Source of the DNA: JADJLQ01 sp034439915
GTDB lineage: Bacteria > Bacteroidota > Bacteroidia > Chitinophagales > Saprospiraceae
Length of the DNA: 45,437 bases
Direction of reading: 5' to 3'
NCBI GenBank assembly: GCA_034439915.1
Contig: JAWXBI010000178.1
Location: 1 to 45,437, forward strand
Under the pieces are notes generated by a model that was not told the DNA's origin, ran no database searches, and was given only the letters and a program-made list of their open reading frames with translations. A program made the translations under genes and the position numbers. Below, piece by piece: positions 25,700-33,633 of the stretch. Numbering within the stretch: position 1 is the stretch's first letter; each line of letters starts with the position of its first letter.

Positions 25700-26206
25700 G
25701 TGGTGAGAAACAACAAACTGGCTTTTATACTGTCTCTGTTTATACTTATAGCCCTTCCTTCCATTTCTTTGTACTATTCTTTTCAGGGTTCAAAACTCCG
25801 GAAAGATGCCATGGCTGAACTTGTGCCGAAAGGTCAATTGGCCGATTCAATCACCCGTCATTTTACCGGTGAATTTACTTACCGGATCATAGGACAAACC
25901 TGTTCGGATATTTTTTTACTGGATTCCCTGATCGACCAGTTTATCCAGGAAGACCTTCAATTTGTTTTGTTGGGTGACAGTATTTTTGAACAAAATTTTG
26001 AAACCTCCAGGATAGCGCAATGGAACAAAAAAGGATCTATAATAAAAAACAGGCTTCCTTTTTTATCCGGAGTGGAAGATTGGATGCCTTGTCAGTTTAA
26101 ATTAATAGATAAACAGCATCAGGTACTCAATACGTATGACCTTAAGAATGCTGTAGCGCGCCGCAAAATGGTAGAGCACATCGCTTTACTGGTAACCCGG
26201 AAATGA
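25700..26206 (+). CDS. Degenerate Sco-like membrane-anchored thioredoxin-fold protein lacking CxxxC
   Basis: A 168-residue protein that probably starts at GTG (25700 or 25703). An N-terminal membrane anchor (about 7-27) is followed by a soluble domain. The C-terminal segment FKLIDKQHQVLNTYDLKNAV resembles the late beta-strand and helix of Sco/SenC proteins (LIDKEG...YD), and the gene sits where Bacteroidota oxidase operons normally encode Sco. However, the copper-binding CxxxC motif and the conserved late His are not seen. The only Cys residues are isolated (GQTCSD and WMPCQF). If it is a Sco descendant, it has lost copper chemistry and might act as a scaffold or a regulator. This assignment is an inference. 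Confidence 0.6.
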   Translation: MVRNNKLAFILSLFILIALPSISLYYSFQGSKLRKDAMAELVPKGQLADSITRHFTGEFTYRIIGQTCSDIFLLDSLIDQFIQEDLQFVLLGDSIFEQNFETSRIAQWNKKGSIIKNRLPFLSGVEDWMPCQFKLIDKQHQVLNTYDLKNAVARRKMVEHIALLVTRK

Positions 26207-26219
26207 TTTAAACCATCAG

Positions 26220-28169
26220 ATGGGAAAGTTGTCTTTTGCCCGTCCAGGAATTTTTAACAACAGCCTGGTAACTTTCTGGAGGCGACTGGCATTGATTTTT
26301 CTGGCCTATACCTTCTGCAGGATTTTATTTTATCTTTTCAATATCAAAAGTCTGGGGAATATACCTTTCCGGGAATGGCCGGGGATACTGGTAGGTGGGC
26401 TGGTTTTTGATACTTCCGCTATTGCCTACACAAACGTACTGTTTTTAGTGTTGGCCTTATTTCCAGTACGATCCGTCCTGCAAAATAAAATTTATCAAGC
26501 TTTTTTTGATTTGAGTTTTTTATTGGTCAATGGGGCCTGCCTGCTGTTGAATGTCATTGATTTTTATTATTTCGAATTTAACCTCAAGCGGATCACTGCC
26601 GATTTTACCCATTGGGCCGGAGAAACCAACCTGCCGGGCATCCTGTTGAGTTTTATTGCAGAAAATTGGTTCTCCTTTTTAGTGATGCTGTTGTTGATGT
26701 ATCTTTTTTATAAGTTGTACCGGAGGATTCCAAGATATCATACCCCTATTGAAAATTCCTGGCTTTTTGCCCTGGTTCATTTAGCCCTCCTGGTCGTATT
26801 TATAGGATTAGCTATAGCGGGAATGCGGGGTGGATTCAGACATTCCACCAGGCCAATCACCCTCAGCAATGCGGGTCAATATGTGTCCAGACCAGAACTG
26901 ATGCCGGTCGTGCTCAACACCCCCTTTAGTTTGATCAGGACCTTTGATAAAAAAGCTTACCCTGGAGAAATCTATATGCAGGAAGAAAAAGCTATTAAAA
27001 TCTTTAATCCTGTTAAAAACTATGCTGATACGATTCCATTTGTCCCAAAAAACATAGTGATCATCATCCTGGAAAGTTATTCGAGGGAACATTCCGGCAG
27101 ACTAAACCGGGGACTTGATTCCGGCCATTATCAGGGGTATACCCCATTTCTGGACAGTTTGATGGATCACAGCCTAGTATGCACCAATGCATTTGCTAAC
27201 GGGCGAAAATCCATAGATGCCATGCCTTCGATTTTAGCCGGTATTCCTTCACTTGTACTACCATATGTGCTTTCTCACAACAGCCTGAACAAAATAAATT
27301 CACTGGCTTCCCTGCTCAAACCCAAAGGATATACTTCTGGATTTTATCATGGCGCTCCGAATGGTTCGATGGGATTCGAAGCGTTCAGTAAAATTGCAGG
27401 GTTTGACCGATATGTCGGGATGAATGAATATGCCAATGAAGTGGACTATGATGGTCTTTGGGGTATCTGGGATGAAGAGTTCCTTCAATTTTTTTCCAGG
27501 CAATTGGATACCCTGCCACAACCCTTTTTGGAGGTTTGTTTCACGCTGTCCTCGCATCACCCTTTTAAATTACCTGCCCGGTATGAAGGGCAATTTCCTA
27601 CCGGGAAATTGCCGGTTCACCAGACCGTAGGGTATACAGATATGGCTTTGCGTAAATTTTTTGAATCAGCCGCTAAAAAACCCTGGTTTGACCAGACATT
27701 GTTTGTAATTACTGCTGATCATTCAACGGTGGCCTGGTCAGACCAGTATAATAGTGCGGTAGGTGCATTTGCCATTCCCCTGATTTTTTATTGCCCCGGA
27801 GATGACTTGAAAAAATTTTTTACCCCGGTCACTCAACAGACCGATATCATGCCCAGCATATTGGATTACCTGCACTTTGACCACTCGTTTATTGCATTTG
27901 GTAACAGTATATTTGATTCTACTTCCAGCCCGTTTGCCCTGAATTACCTCAACGAATTGTATCAGATAATTGATGAACACCACCACCTTACCTTGTTTGA
28001 TGGTAAAACCATCCAAGGTATCTTTGATGTCGGCAAAACCTGGACCCTCAGTGATGCAACGGTTATCCGGGACCCTAATGTTTTGAATCACGCGTTGTTG
28101 TTCCAGCAGGCCATCATTCAGCAATACAATCAACGAATCCTGAATAATCAACTCACCTCTCCCAATTGA
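26220..28169 (+). CDS. LtaS-like membrane sulfatase-fold protein (phosphoglycerol/phosphoethanolamine transferase family)
   Basis: A 649-residue protein. The N-terminal half has five hydrophobic segments (about 20-40, 52-80, 95-117, 148-166 and 180-203). Residues about 275-600 form an alkaline-phosphatase-superfamily domain facing the periplasm. Glu285 in ILESYS is the first metal ligand, Ser331 in GRKSIDAMPSI is the likely nucleophile (Thr in LtaS of firmicutes), and TADHS holds the Asp-His metal pair. The family transfers phosphoglycerol or phosphoethanolamine from lipids to sugar acceptors. It is unexpected inside an oxidase operon, with spacers of only 13 bases upstream and 6 downstream, which suggests co-expression. 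Confidence 0.88.
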   Translation: MGKLSFARPGIFNNSLVTFWRRLALIFLAYTFCRILFYLFNIKSLGNIPFREWPGILVGGLVFDTSAIAYTNVLFLVLALFPVRSVLQNKIYQAFFDLSFLLVNGACLLLNVIDFYYFEFNLKRITADFTHWAGETNLPGILLSFIAENWFSFLVMLLLMYLFYKLYRRIPRYHTPIENSWLFALVHLALLVVFIGLAIAGMRGGFRHSTRPITLSNAGQYVSRPELMPVVLNTPFSLIRTFDKKAYPGEIYMQEEKAIKIFNPVKNYADTIPFVPKNIVIIILESYSREHSGRLNRGLDSGHYQGYTPFLDSLMDHSLVCTNAFANGRKSIDAMPSILAGIPSLVLPYVLSHNSLNKINSLASLLKPKGYTSGFYHGAPNGSMGFEAFSKIAGFDRYVGMNEYANEVDYDGLWGIWDEEFLQFFSRQLDTLPQPFLEVCFTLSSHHPFKLPARYEGQFPTGKLPVHQTVGYTDMALRKFFESAAKKPWFDQTLFVITADHSTVAWSDQYNSAVGAFAIPLIFYCPGDDLKKFFTPVTQQTDIMPSILDYLHFDHSFIAFGNSIFDSTSSPFALNYLNELYQIIDEHHHLTLFDGKTIQGIFDVGKTWTLSDATVIRDPNVLNHALLFQQAIIQQYNQRILNNQLTSPN

Positions 28170-28175
28170 CCAAAT

Positions 28176-28721
28176 ATGAATATTTCATCTATTCCAGAAT
28201 ATAATCCCCGGTTAGCTAAATCATTAAACCGAATTGCCATCGTTTTTTCCATTATTGTTGTCCTGATCGTAGCTTCTTTGCGAAAGTGGCATATTGAAAC
28301 CAATTTCGATTTCAGGTTTTTAGCGCCTTTTCACTCCAGTCTCAATGCCATCACCGGCATGGGATTGCTCTTAGGCTATTACTTCATCAGGGTCAAAAAC
28401 ATCCTTTGGCACAAAAGGATCATGATCTTTAATATGTGTTTATCTGGCTTGTTTCTGGTGTCTTATGTCGTGTATCACCTGACTACGCCGGAAACCCATT
28501 ATTGTCACGAAGGCAACATCAGAATGGTCTATTTTTTTATCCTGATCACACATGTGGTCCTGGCTACCTTCATCCTGCCTTTGGTGCTGTTTACCTTTAT
28601 CCGTGCTTATACGGGTCAAATCATTTTACATCGTAAACTGGCCAGATGGGCCTTTCCGATCTGGTTATATGTCGCATTTACCGGTCCGCTTGCTTATCTC
28701 ATGTTAAGGTCGTGTATGTGA
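28176..28721 (+). CDS. DUF420 membrane protein (CtaM-like oxidase assembly factor)
   Basis: A 181-residue protein with five membrane segments. Several conserved His are visible, in APFHSSLNA, LWHKR, VVYHLT, ITHVVLA and ILHRKLARWAFP; the last is the hallmark of DUF420. CtaM, a DUF420 protein in firmicutes, is needed for maturation of haem-copper oxidase, and His residues may bind copper or haem. Its place at the end of an oxidase operon supports an assembly role. Confidence 0.9.
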   Translation: MNISSIPEYNPRLAKSLNRIAIVFSIIVVLIVASLRKWHIETNFDFRFLAPFHSSLNAITGMGLLLGYYFIRVKNILWHKRIMIFNMCLSGLFLVSYVVYHLTTPETHYCHEGNIRMVYFFILITHVVLATFILPLVLFTFIRAYTGQIILHRKLARWAFPIWLYVAFTGPLAYLMLRSCM

Positions 28722-28759
28722 TGTTTTATTCTGCACAGAAGCCATTATCTTTGTCCATC

Positions 28760-29017
28760 ATGAAATCGATGCGGTTGTTTTTTGTTTTAACCTTACTCCT
28801 GGTGGTCAGCATAGTATCAGCTCAATGTCCTATGTGCCGCATGTCCCTGGAGTCCAACTTAGCAAACGGCGGGACCATGGGCAGGACCATCAATGCCGGG
28901 ATTCTGTACATGCTCGGTATGCCTTATTTACTGGTCGGCGCCCTGGGCTATGTCTGGTACAAAAACAAGAAAAAAATGGAACGGCTCGAAGAAGAGGCAA
29001 AAGCCCAATTGAATTAA
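28760..29017 (+). CDS. Small CPMC-motif membrane protein at the end of the oxidase operon
   Basis: An 85-residue protein from the ATG at 28760; the reading frame is open further upstream but overlaps DUF420, and only this start gives a proper signal sequence (MKSMRLFFVLTLLLVVSIVSA). Cleavage after SAQ would leave a mature N-terminus with CPMCRM, followed by a linker, one membrane helix (about 47-66) and a Lys/Glu-rich tail. Similar short proteins with a CxMCR motif are found behind DUF420 in Bacteroidota oxidase operons, from memory of such clusters. The Cys-Pro-Met-Cys-Arg-Met motif could bind copper or be redox-active in oxidase assembly. The function is not established. Confidence 0.78.
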   Translation: MKSMRLFFVLTLLLVVSIVSAQCPMCRMSLESNLANGGTMGRTINAGILYMLGMPYLLVGALGYVWYKNKKKMERLEEEAKAQLN

Positions 29018-29078
29018 TCGCCTTCATCTTTGGCGTTACTTTTCTGTTTATAAGTCCGGTTGCGATCTTGGAAACAAA

Positions 29079-29100
29079 GATTAAAGTTCTATCTTTAATC
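29079..29100. promoter_or_regulatory. 8-bp perfect inverted repeat between oxidase operon and sugar operon
   Basis: GATTAAAG (29079-29086) and CTTTAATC (29093-29100) flank a TTCTAT loop. No U-tract follows, so it is a poor intrinsic terminator. The location 72 bases before the SDR start suits an operator for the following operon. Confidence 0.4.
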
Positions 29101-29171
29101 ATCAAACTGTTATTTATAAAATCTTCATTCATCTATTAACGGGCAATCACCTAAGTATTAAACATTGATCC

Positions 29172-29951
29172 ATGTTATTAGAGGGTAAAAATATAATCGT
29201 TATAGGTGGTTCTGGTGGATTAGGGGAAGCGGCAGTTCATCTGTTTATCCAGCAAGGTGCGAGGGTATTTGCAACGGGCTATGACACCTGGGAGAAGGCC
29301 AAAGACTTTGGGGCTAATCTTACTTATGCGACCCTTGATGCAACCCGCGAATCTGCGGTCAGCCTTTTGATTCCCATGGCAGAAAAAGCTTTTGGGCCGA
29401 TTCATGGGTTATACCATATTGCCGGCGGTTCAGGAAGGAAAATGGGTGACGGCCCTTTACACCAGCTGACAACAGAAGGCTGGGATTATACCCTCGACCT
29501 GAATCTCCGATCCGTCATGCTTACCAATAAAACCATGATTCAATATTGGTTGGATAACAATTTACCCGGGACTATTTTGAATATGGGATCTGTGCTTGCT
29601 TTCTCTCCCTCTGCGCACTACTTTGCCAGTCATGCCTATGCCGCTGCTAAAGCGGGGATAGAGGGATTTTCAAAATCCATTGCAGCTTTTTATGCCTCTC
29701 GTCAGATCAGGGTAAATGTATTAGCCCCTGGCCTGATTGCAACCGCTATGTCTGCGCGTGCACAGGTCGATTCCGGTATCCGGGAATTTATCAAAACCAA
29801 ACAACCTTTAAACCATGGCAGAATTGGCAAGCCGGAAGACTGTTCGGGAGCGGCTTTATTTTTTATGTCCGACCTTTCTTCCTTCGTTACCGGGGAAGTT
29901 TTGCATATCGATGGTGGCTGGCATTTATCTGATGGCCAATTTATTAGCTAA
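29172..29951 (+). CDS. SDR family oxidoreductase
   Basis: A 259-residue short-chain dehydrogenase/reductase. The nucleotide-binding motif VIGGSGGLG lies at about residues 10-18, catalytic Ser in NMGSVLAFSPS, and the YxxxK pair in AYAAAKAG. The C-terminus has GEVLHIDGGWHL, typical of classical SDRs. The substrate is unknown; the neighbours (ROK kinase, SIS isomerase, MBL lactonase-like protein) suggest a sugar or sugar derivative. It is the first gene of a co-directional group, 36 bases before the ROK gene. Confidence 0.9.
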   Translation: MLLEGKNIIVIGGSGGLGEAAVHLFIQQGARVFATGYDTWEKAKDFGANLTYATLDATRESAVSLLIPMAEKAFGPIHGLYHIAGGSGRKMGDGPLHQLTTEGWDYTLDLNLRSVMLTNKTMIQYWLDNNLPGTILNMGSVLAFSPSAHYFASHAYAAAKAGIEGFSKSIAAFYASRQIRVNVLAPGLIATAMSARAQVDSGIREFIKTKQPLNHGRIGKPEDCSGAALFFMSDLSSFVTGEVLHIDGGWHLSDGQFIS

Positions 29952-29987
29952 ATTTGATTCAATTAAAGATATTATCATTAATTTATT

Positions 29988-30875
29988 ATGATTGCAGGCA
30001 TTGACCTCGGAGCCAGTTTTATCAAAGCGGTAGTTTTAGATGATCATTACCATATCCTGACCCAACGCCAGACCCCGACGAATGATGATCATCTCACAAG
30101 CGCATGGATGAAAGAAGTGGGTAATATGTTTTCCGGTTTGGTACAAGATTACCCGGAAATCACCATGGTGGGAATGTCTGCTCCAGGGATACCTTCAATA
30201 GACAACAGCAGAATACAATTTATGCCGGGTCGTTTGCCCGGGTTAGAAGGACACGATTGGGCAGCCTATCTGGGTTATCCTACATTTATTTTAAATGATG
30301 CCAATGCAGCTATGCTTGCTGAAAGCAAGTTGGGGGTTGCCCGGGGTTACGACCCGGTGATTTTATTGACCCTCGGGACAGGTGTGGGAGGCAGTATTTT
30401 GATCAATGGCCGACTATTTACCGGCTACAAGCAGGTCGGGGGCCATCTGGGGCATCTTACGGTTGATATGCACAGTAAGGTCAAATCCATAACAGGTATG
30501 CCCGGGAGCCTCGAAGATGCGATTGGAGAAGCCAGCCTGAGCCATCGTACCAAGGGATTATATCATTCCACCAAGGACTTAATCACAGACGTAAAACTGG
30601 GGGATGAGCCAGCCAAAAAAATTTGGACCGATTCTGTATTTGCCCTGGCCATTGGGCTGGCAGCATTAGGCAATATAATTTCTCCGCAATTGGTCGTCTT
30701 GGGCGGAGGAATTGTAGCGGCCGGAGATTTATTGCTCGATCCCCTTAGTGAGTTTTTAAATGAATATGAATGGAGGCCAGGAGGAAAACAATTTGAACTA
30801 AAATTAGCCACTGCCGGATCTTATGCCGGTGCTATCGGTGCAGGTATATTTGCATCGGAAAAATTGAATATATGA
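29988..30875 (+). CDS. ROK family sugar kinase-like protein without the zinc motif
   Basis: A 295-residue ROK protein. The phosphate-binding start GIDLGASFIKAVVLD and the LTLGTGVGGSILINGRLF block are intact, and a catalytic Asp is expected in ILNDANAAMLAE. The GHLGHLTVD segment follows, but the usual zinc-binding CxCGxxGC cluster is missing. In its place is GMPGSLEDAIG, where only the Gly and Glu positions persist. ROK kinases phosphorylate hexoses or amino sugars. The gene overlaps the SIS gene in an ATGA arrangement (30872-30875), so kinase and isomerase are likely made in equal amounts. Confidence 0.9.
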   Translation: MIAGIDLGASFIKAVVLDDHYHILTQRQTPTNDDHLTSAWMKEVGNMFSGLVQDYPEITMVGMSAPGIPSIDNSRIQFMPGRLPGLEGHDWAAYLGYPTFILNDANAAMLAESKLGVARGYDPVILLTLGTGVGGSILINGRLFTGYKQVGGHLGHLTVDMHSKVKSITGMPGSLEDAIGEASLSHRTKGLYHSTKDLITDVKLGDEPAKKIWTDSVFALAIGLAALGNIISPQLVVLGGGIVAAGDLLLDPLSEFLNEYEWRPGGKQFELKLATAGSYAGAIGAGIFASEKLNI

Positions 30876-31663
30876 ATCTAACCAACCAGTATCTGGTCAA
30901 ATGTATGTCGCTGGTGGAGACGGTAAGGTCCCAACAATCCTCTATTGCAGAAGCAGCCTCCTGGTTTGCCCAATCCATCCTTCAGGGAAGGGTAGTCCAT
31001 CTTTTTGGTTCAGGCCATAGCCGCATAATGGTAGAAGAAATGTGGCCGCGATACGGCTCCTTTCCAGGATTTAATCCAATCGTCGAACTTTCGATGACCT
31101 TCCATAACCTGGTCACCGGAGCCAACGGCCAGAGACAGGCTATGTTTATAGAAAATACACCAGGGCTGGCAGACAAAATACTTTCTAATTTTAGTCTTTC
31201 CCCGCTGGATACCGCTTTGATCATTTCATCTTCCGGCACCAGTGTCGTGCCTTGTGAAATGGCTGAATTGTTTCAACACAATAAAATTAAAGTGGTATCG
31301 ATAGTTACCCGATCCCATCTAGCCAGGAGTGAAAGTAAACGGGGAGATGGCAAAAAGCTCATTGATTTCAGCGACCTGGTCCTGGATAGCGGGGCACCAG
31401 CCGGTGACGCTATGATTCAAATTGAAGGAATGGAAATGCCAGTCAGCCCCGGAAGTACGGTGGGAAGTGTAATGCTAATCAATTGTCTGAAAGCCGAATT
31501 AGCACAACTGCTCACACAACAGGGATTACCTCCAAAAGCACTGGCAGCAGCATGCTCAGTAGGCAAGGAGCGGTCAGCAAATATTTTTGAAGAAGCCTAC
31601 AATGAACATTCCACGCGTATGTCAGCACTTTATAATTTTTCAAAAAAAATAAGCATTGAATGA
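30872..31663 (+). CDS. SIS domain protein (UPF0309-like)
   Basis: A 263-residue protein with the SIS phosphosugar-binding fold. Visible blocks are VVHLFGSGHSRIMVEEMW, the serine-rich ALIISSSGTSVVPCEMA and VLDSGAPAGDAMIQIEG, which resemble the UPF0309 group. SIS domains bind or isomerise phosphosugars, so it would act after the ROK kinase. It overlaps both neighbours by four bases (ATGA at each end). The exact substrate is unknown. Confidence 0.88.
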   Translation: MNLTNQYLVKCMSLVETVRSQQSSIAEAASWFAQSILQGRVVHLFGSGHSRIMVEEMWPRYGSFPGFNPIVELSMTFHNLVTGANGQRQAMFIENTPGLADKILSNFSLSPLDTALIISSSGTSVVPCEMAELFQHNKIKVVSIVTRSHLARSESKRGDGKKLIDFSDLVLDSGAPAGDAMIQIEGMEMPVSPGSTVGSVMLINCLKAELAQLLTQQGLPPKALAAACSVGKERSANIFEEAYNEHSTRMSALYNFSKKISIE

Positions 31664-32700
31664 GTAAACTCCAGGCAATTCGAACCACAGTGGTTGGCAG
31701 TTACCCTTTTCCGGCCTGGCTGGAATATGCCTCAAAAAACCTGTCTTTATTTGGTAAATCAGATATCGAGGAAATGGTCGAAGATGCCGTCACGGTTGCC
31801 GTAAAGGACCAGCTAAACGCTGACCTGGATGTTATTACGGATGGAGAACAAACGAGGTTGGATTTTAATTTGTCCTTTTATGGTTACCTGGATGGCATTG
31901 AACGGGAAGCTGAGCCTATGCGAAAATGGGGCCCGGCAGCACACGACCAGCGCGGTAAGCATAAAATAACCCAGGAAATCACAGCAAATAAAGGCTTAGG
32001 GGCAGTATTGGAATTTCAGCGGCTGGCCAGGGTCGCAGGGCATTCCGGTAAAATCCTCAAATGCAGCATCCCGGGTCCCTACACCTTGAGTGGAAGGCTG
32101 GACCCCAATGGAGTTTATACCGACCGGTATGCAGTGACTGAAGCGCTGATGCCAATTGTGAGTAAAGAACTGGAAGCCCTCGTAAATGCAGGTTGCCAGG
32201 AAATTACGGTGGACGAACCCTCTATGAGCTGTTATGCCTATAAGGAAGACCCATATCGTTTTGTAGATATTTTTAACCGGACAACGCGTGGTGTTCAGGG
32301 TAAATGTTTTTTATCCACCCACCTTTGTTTTGGAAATTTTAAGGGAAGGCCGGTTGGGAAACGAAGTCTGGCCCCTATGCTGCCTGCCTTTCTGGACCTC
32401 AAATTGGATGAAATACATATAGAAATGGCCAACCGGGAATTTGCAGAAATGGAATTGTTGTCGGCTTTTGCAAATAAAATGAGAGTCGCCGTGGGACTAA
32501 TTGATGTTAAAAATTACTACATCGAACCGGTGGAAGAAGTGGTGGAGAGGATTAAAAAATGCCTGAAATATATTCCGGCAGATTTGTTGTCCATTGCTCC
32601 GGATTGTGGTTTAAGCCAGACTGCACGATGGGCTTCGAGGCAAAAATTGAACAATATGGTAGCCGGAGCAAAACTAATGCGGAAGCAGCTGGGATTGTAA
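31660..32700 (+). CDS. Core MetE-like (cobalamin-independent methionine synthase C-terminal family) methyltransferase
   Basis: A 346-residue stand-alone protein matching only the catalytic C-terminal half of MetE. A zinc site is present: His221 and Cys223 (THLCFG), Glu255 in HIEMANRE, and Cys316 in APDCGLSQ. The TTVVGSYPFP start and ITDGEQTR block are typical of the family. Full-length MetE has a folate-binding N-terminal half that is absent here. Such core proteins methylate homocysteine from unusual donors or act on other thiol or epoxide substrates. Its tight coupling to SIS and ROK genes (4-base overlap) suggests a role in degrading a methylated or sulfur-containing compound. That is inference only. 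Confidence 0.88.
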   Translation: MSKLQAIRTTVVGSYPFPAWLEYASKNLSLFGKSDIEEMVEDAVTVAVKDQLNADLDVITDGEQTRLDFNLSFYGYLDGIEREAEPMRKWGPAAHDQRGKHKITQEITANKGLGAVLEFQRLARVAGHSGKILKCSIPGPYTLSGRLDPNGVYTDRYAVTEALMPIVSKELEALVNAGCQEITVDEPSMSCYAYKEDPYRFVDIFNRTTRGVQGKCFLSTHLCFGNFKGRPVGKRSLAPMLPAFLDLKLDEIHIEMANREFAEMELLSAFANKMRVAVGLIDVKNYYIEPVEEVVERIKKCLKYIPADLLSIAPDCGLSQTARWASRQKLNNMVAGAKLMRKQLGL

Positions 32701-32754
32701 ATTGTATGTATTTATTCTAAACAGCTTATCCGCGCCGTCCTATAAACGATAAAA

Positions 32755-33597
32755 ATGATTAAGGCCTATTTAAAAGACCAGGACCTGCTCACGGACATCA
32801 GCCAGGTGCATCCTGACCCAGATCAATTGAGCATTTGGTGGTTAGGTCAAAGCGGCTATTTAATTTACTGGAATGGTAAAAGGATCATTTTAGATCCCTA
32901 TTTGTCGGAATCCCTGAGTATAAAATACAAGGATACCGATAAACCACACGTCAGGATGAGTGAAAAGGTTATTGACCCGGGGAAACTGCCCCATATCGAC
33001 TTTCTCACCTCCAGTCATTCGCATACGGATCATTTGGACCCCGATACGATTTCGGTATTGATAAAAAATAACCCGGCAATTCGTTTTATTATACCTGAAT
33101 CTATTCGAAACCTTGCTTGCCAGCGGGGCCAATGTGCAGGGTACTTTCCATACGGTCTGGACGCTGGTGAATCCTTTGTTGAAGGAGATATTTCTTTTAT
33201 TGCGCTACCGGCTGCCCATGAATCCCTGGATAAAGATGATGCAGGAAAACATCTATACCTCGGTTATATCCTCCGGTTGGGGGCCTGGACCCTTTACCAC
33301 AGCGGGGATACTGTTTTGTATCCTGGCATGGTGGAATGGATAAAGCCATATGCTCCGGATGTTATGTTTTTACCGATCAATGGATCAGATCCGGGGCGAA
33401 AGGTAGCGGGTAATATGAATGCCAGCGAAGCGGTTTATCTGGCTGCTCAGACCGGTGCGAAGCTCACGATCCCCGGCCACTATCATCTATTCGAATTTAA
33501 CTCTGCTGAACCCGAAGAATTTGTATCGCTTGCTGCTGCACAAGGCCTGCCCATCAGGCTGTTAGAGCATGGAGAACGCTTAAATTTAAAACTTTGA
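32755..33597 (+). CDS. Metallo-beta-lactamase-fold hydrolase (UlaG-like)
   Basis: A 280-residue MBL-fold enzyme. The metal motif HSHTDH lies at about residues 84-89, with a further His in PAAHES, the YHSGDT block holding the bridging Asp, and a late His in IPGHYHLF. The opening SIWWLGQSGYLI and the overall order resemble UlaG, the L-ascorbate-6-phosphate lactonase, and related hydrolases. A lactonase or phosphodiesterase role on a sugar acid would fit the operon. It is 54 bases after the MetE-like gene on the same strand. Confidence 0.88.
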   Translation: MIKAYLKDQDLLTDISQVHPDPDQLSIWWLGQSGYLIYWNGKRIILDPYLSESLSIKYKDTDKPHVRMSEKVIDPGKLPHIDFLTSSHSHTDHLDPDTISVLIKNNPAIRFIIPESIRNLACQRGQCAGYFPYGLDAGESFVEGDISFIALPAAHESLDKDDAGKHLYLGYILRLGAWTLYHSGDTVLYPGMVEWIKPYAPDVMFLPINGSDPGRKVAGNMNASEAVYLAAQTGAKLTIPGHYHLFEFNSAEPEEFVSLAAAQGLPIRLLEHGERLNLKL

Positions 33598-33633
33598 GTA
33601 TTAACGCCTATTTTAGTCGACTGATTTTCTAAT

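Noticed and set aside
28646..28759. Longer start for the small CPMC protein
   Set aside because: It would overlap DUF420 by 76 bases and bury the signal peptide; the ATG at 28760 is far better.
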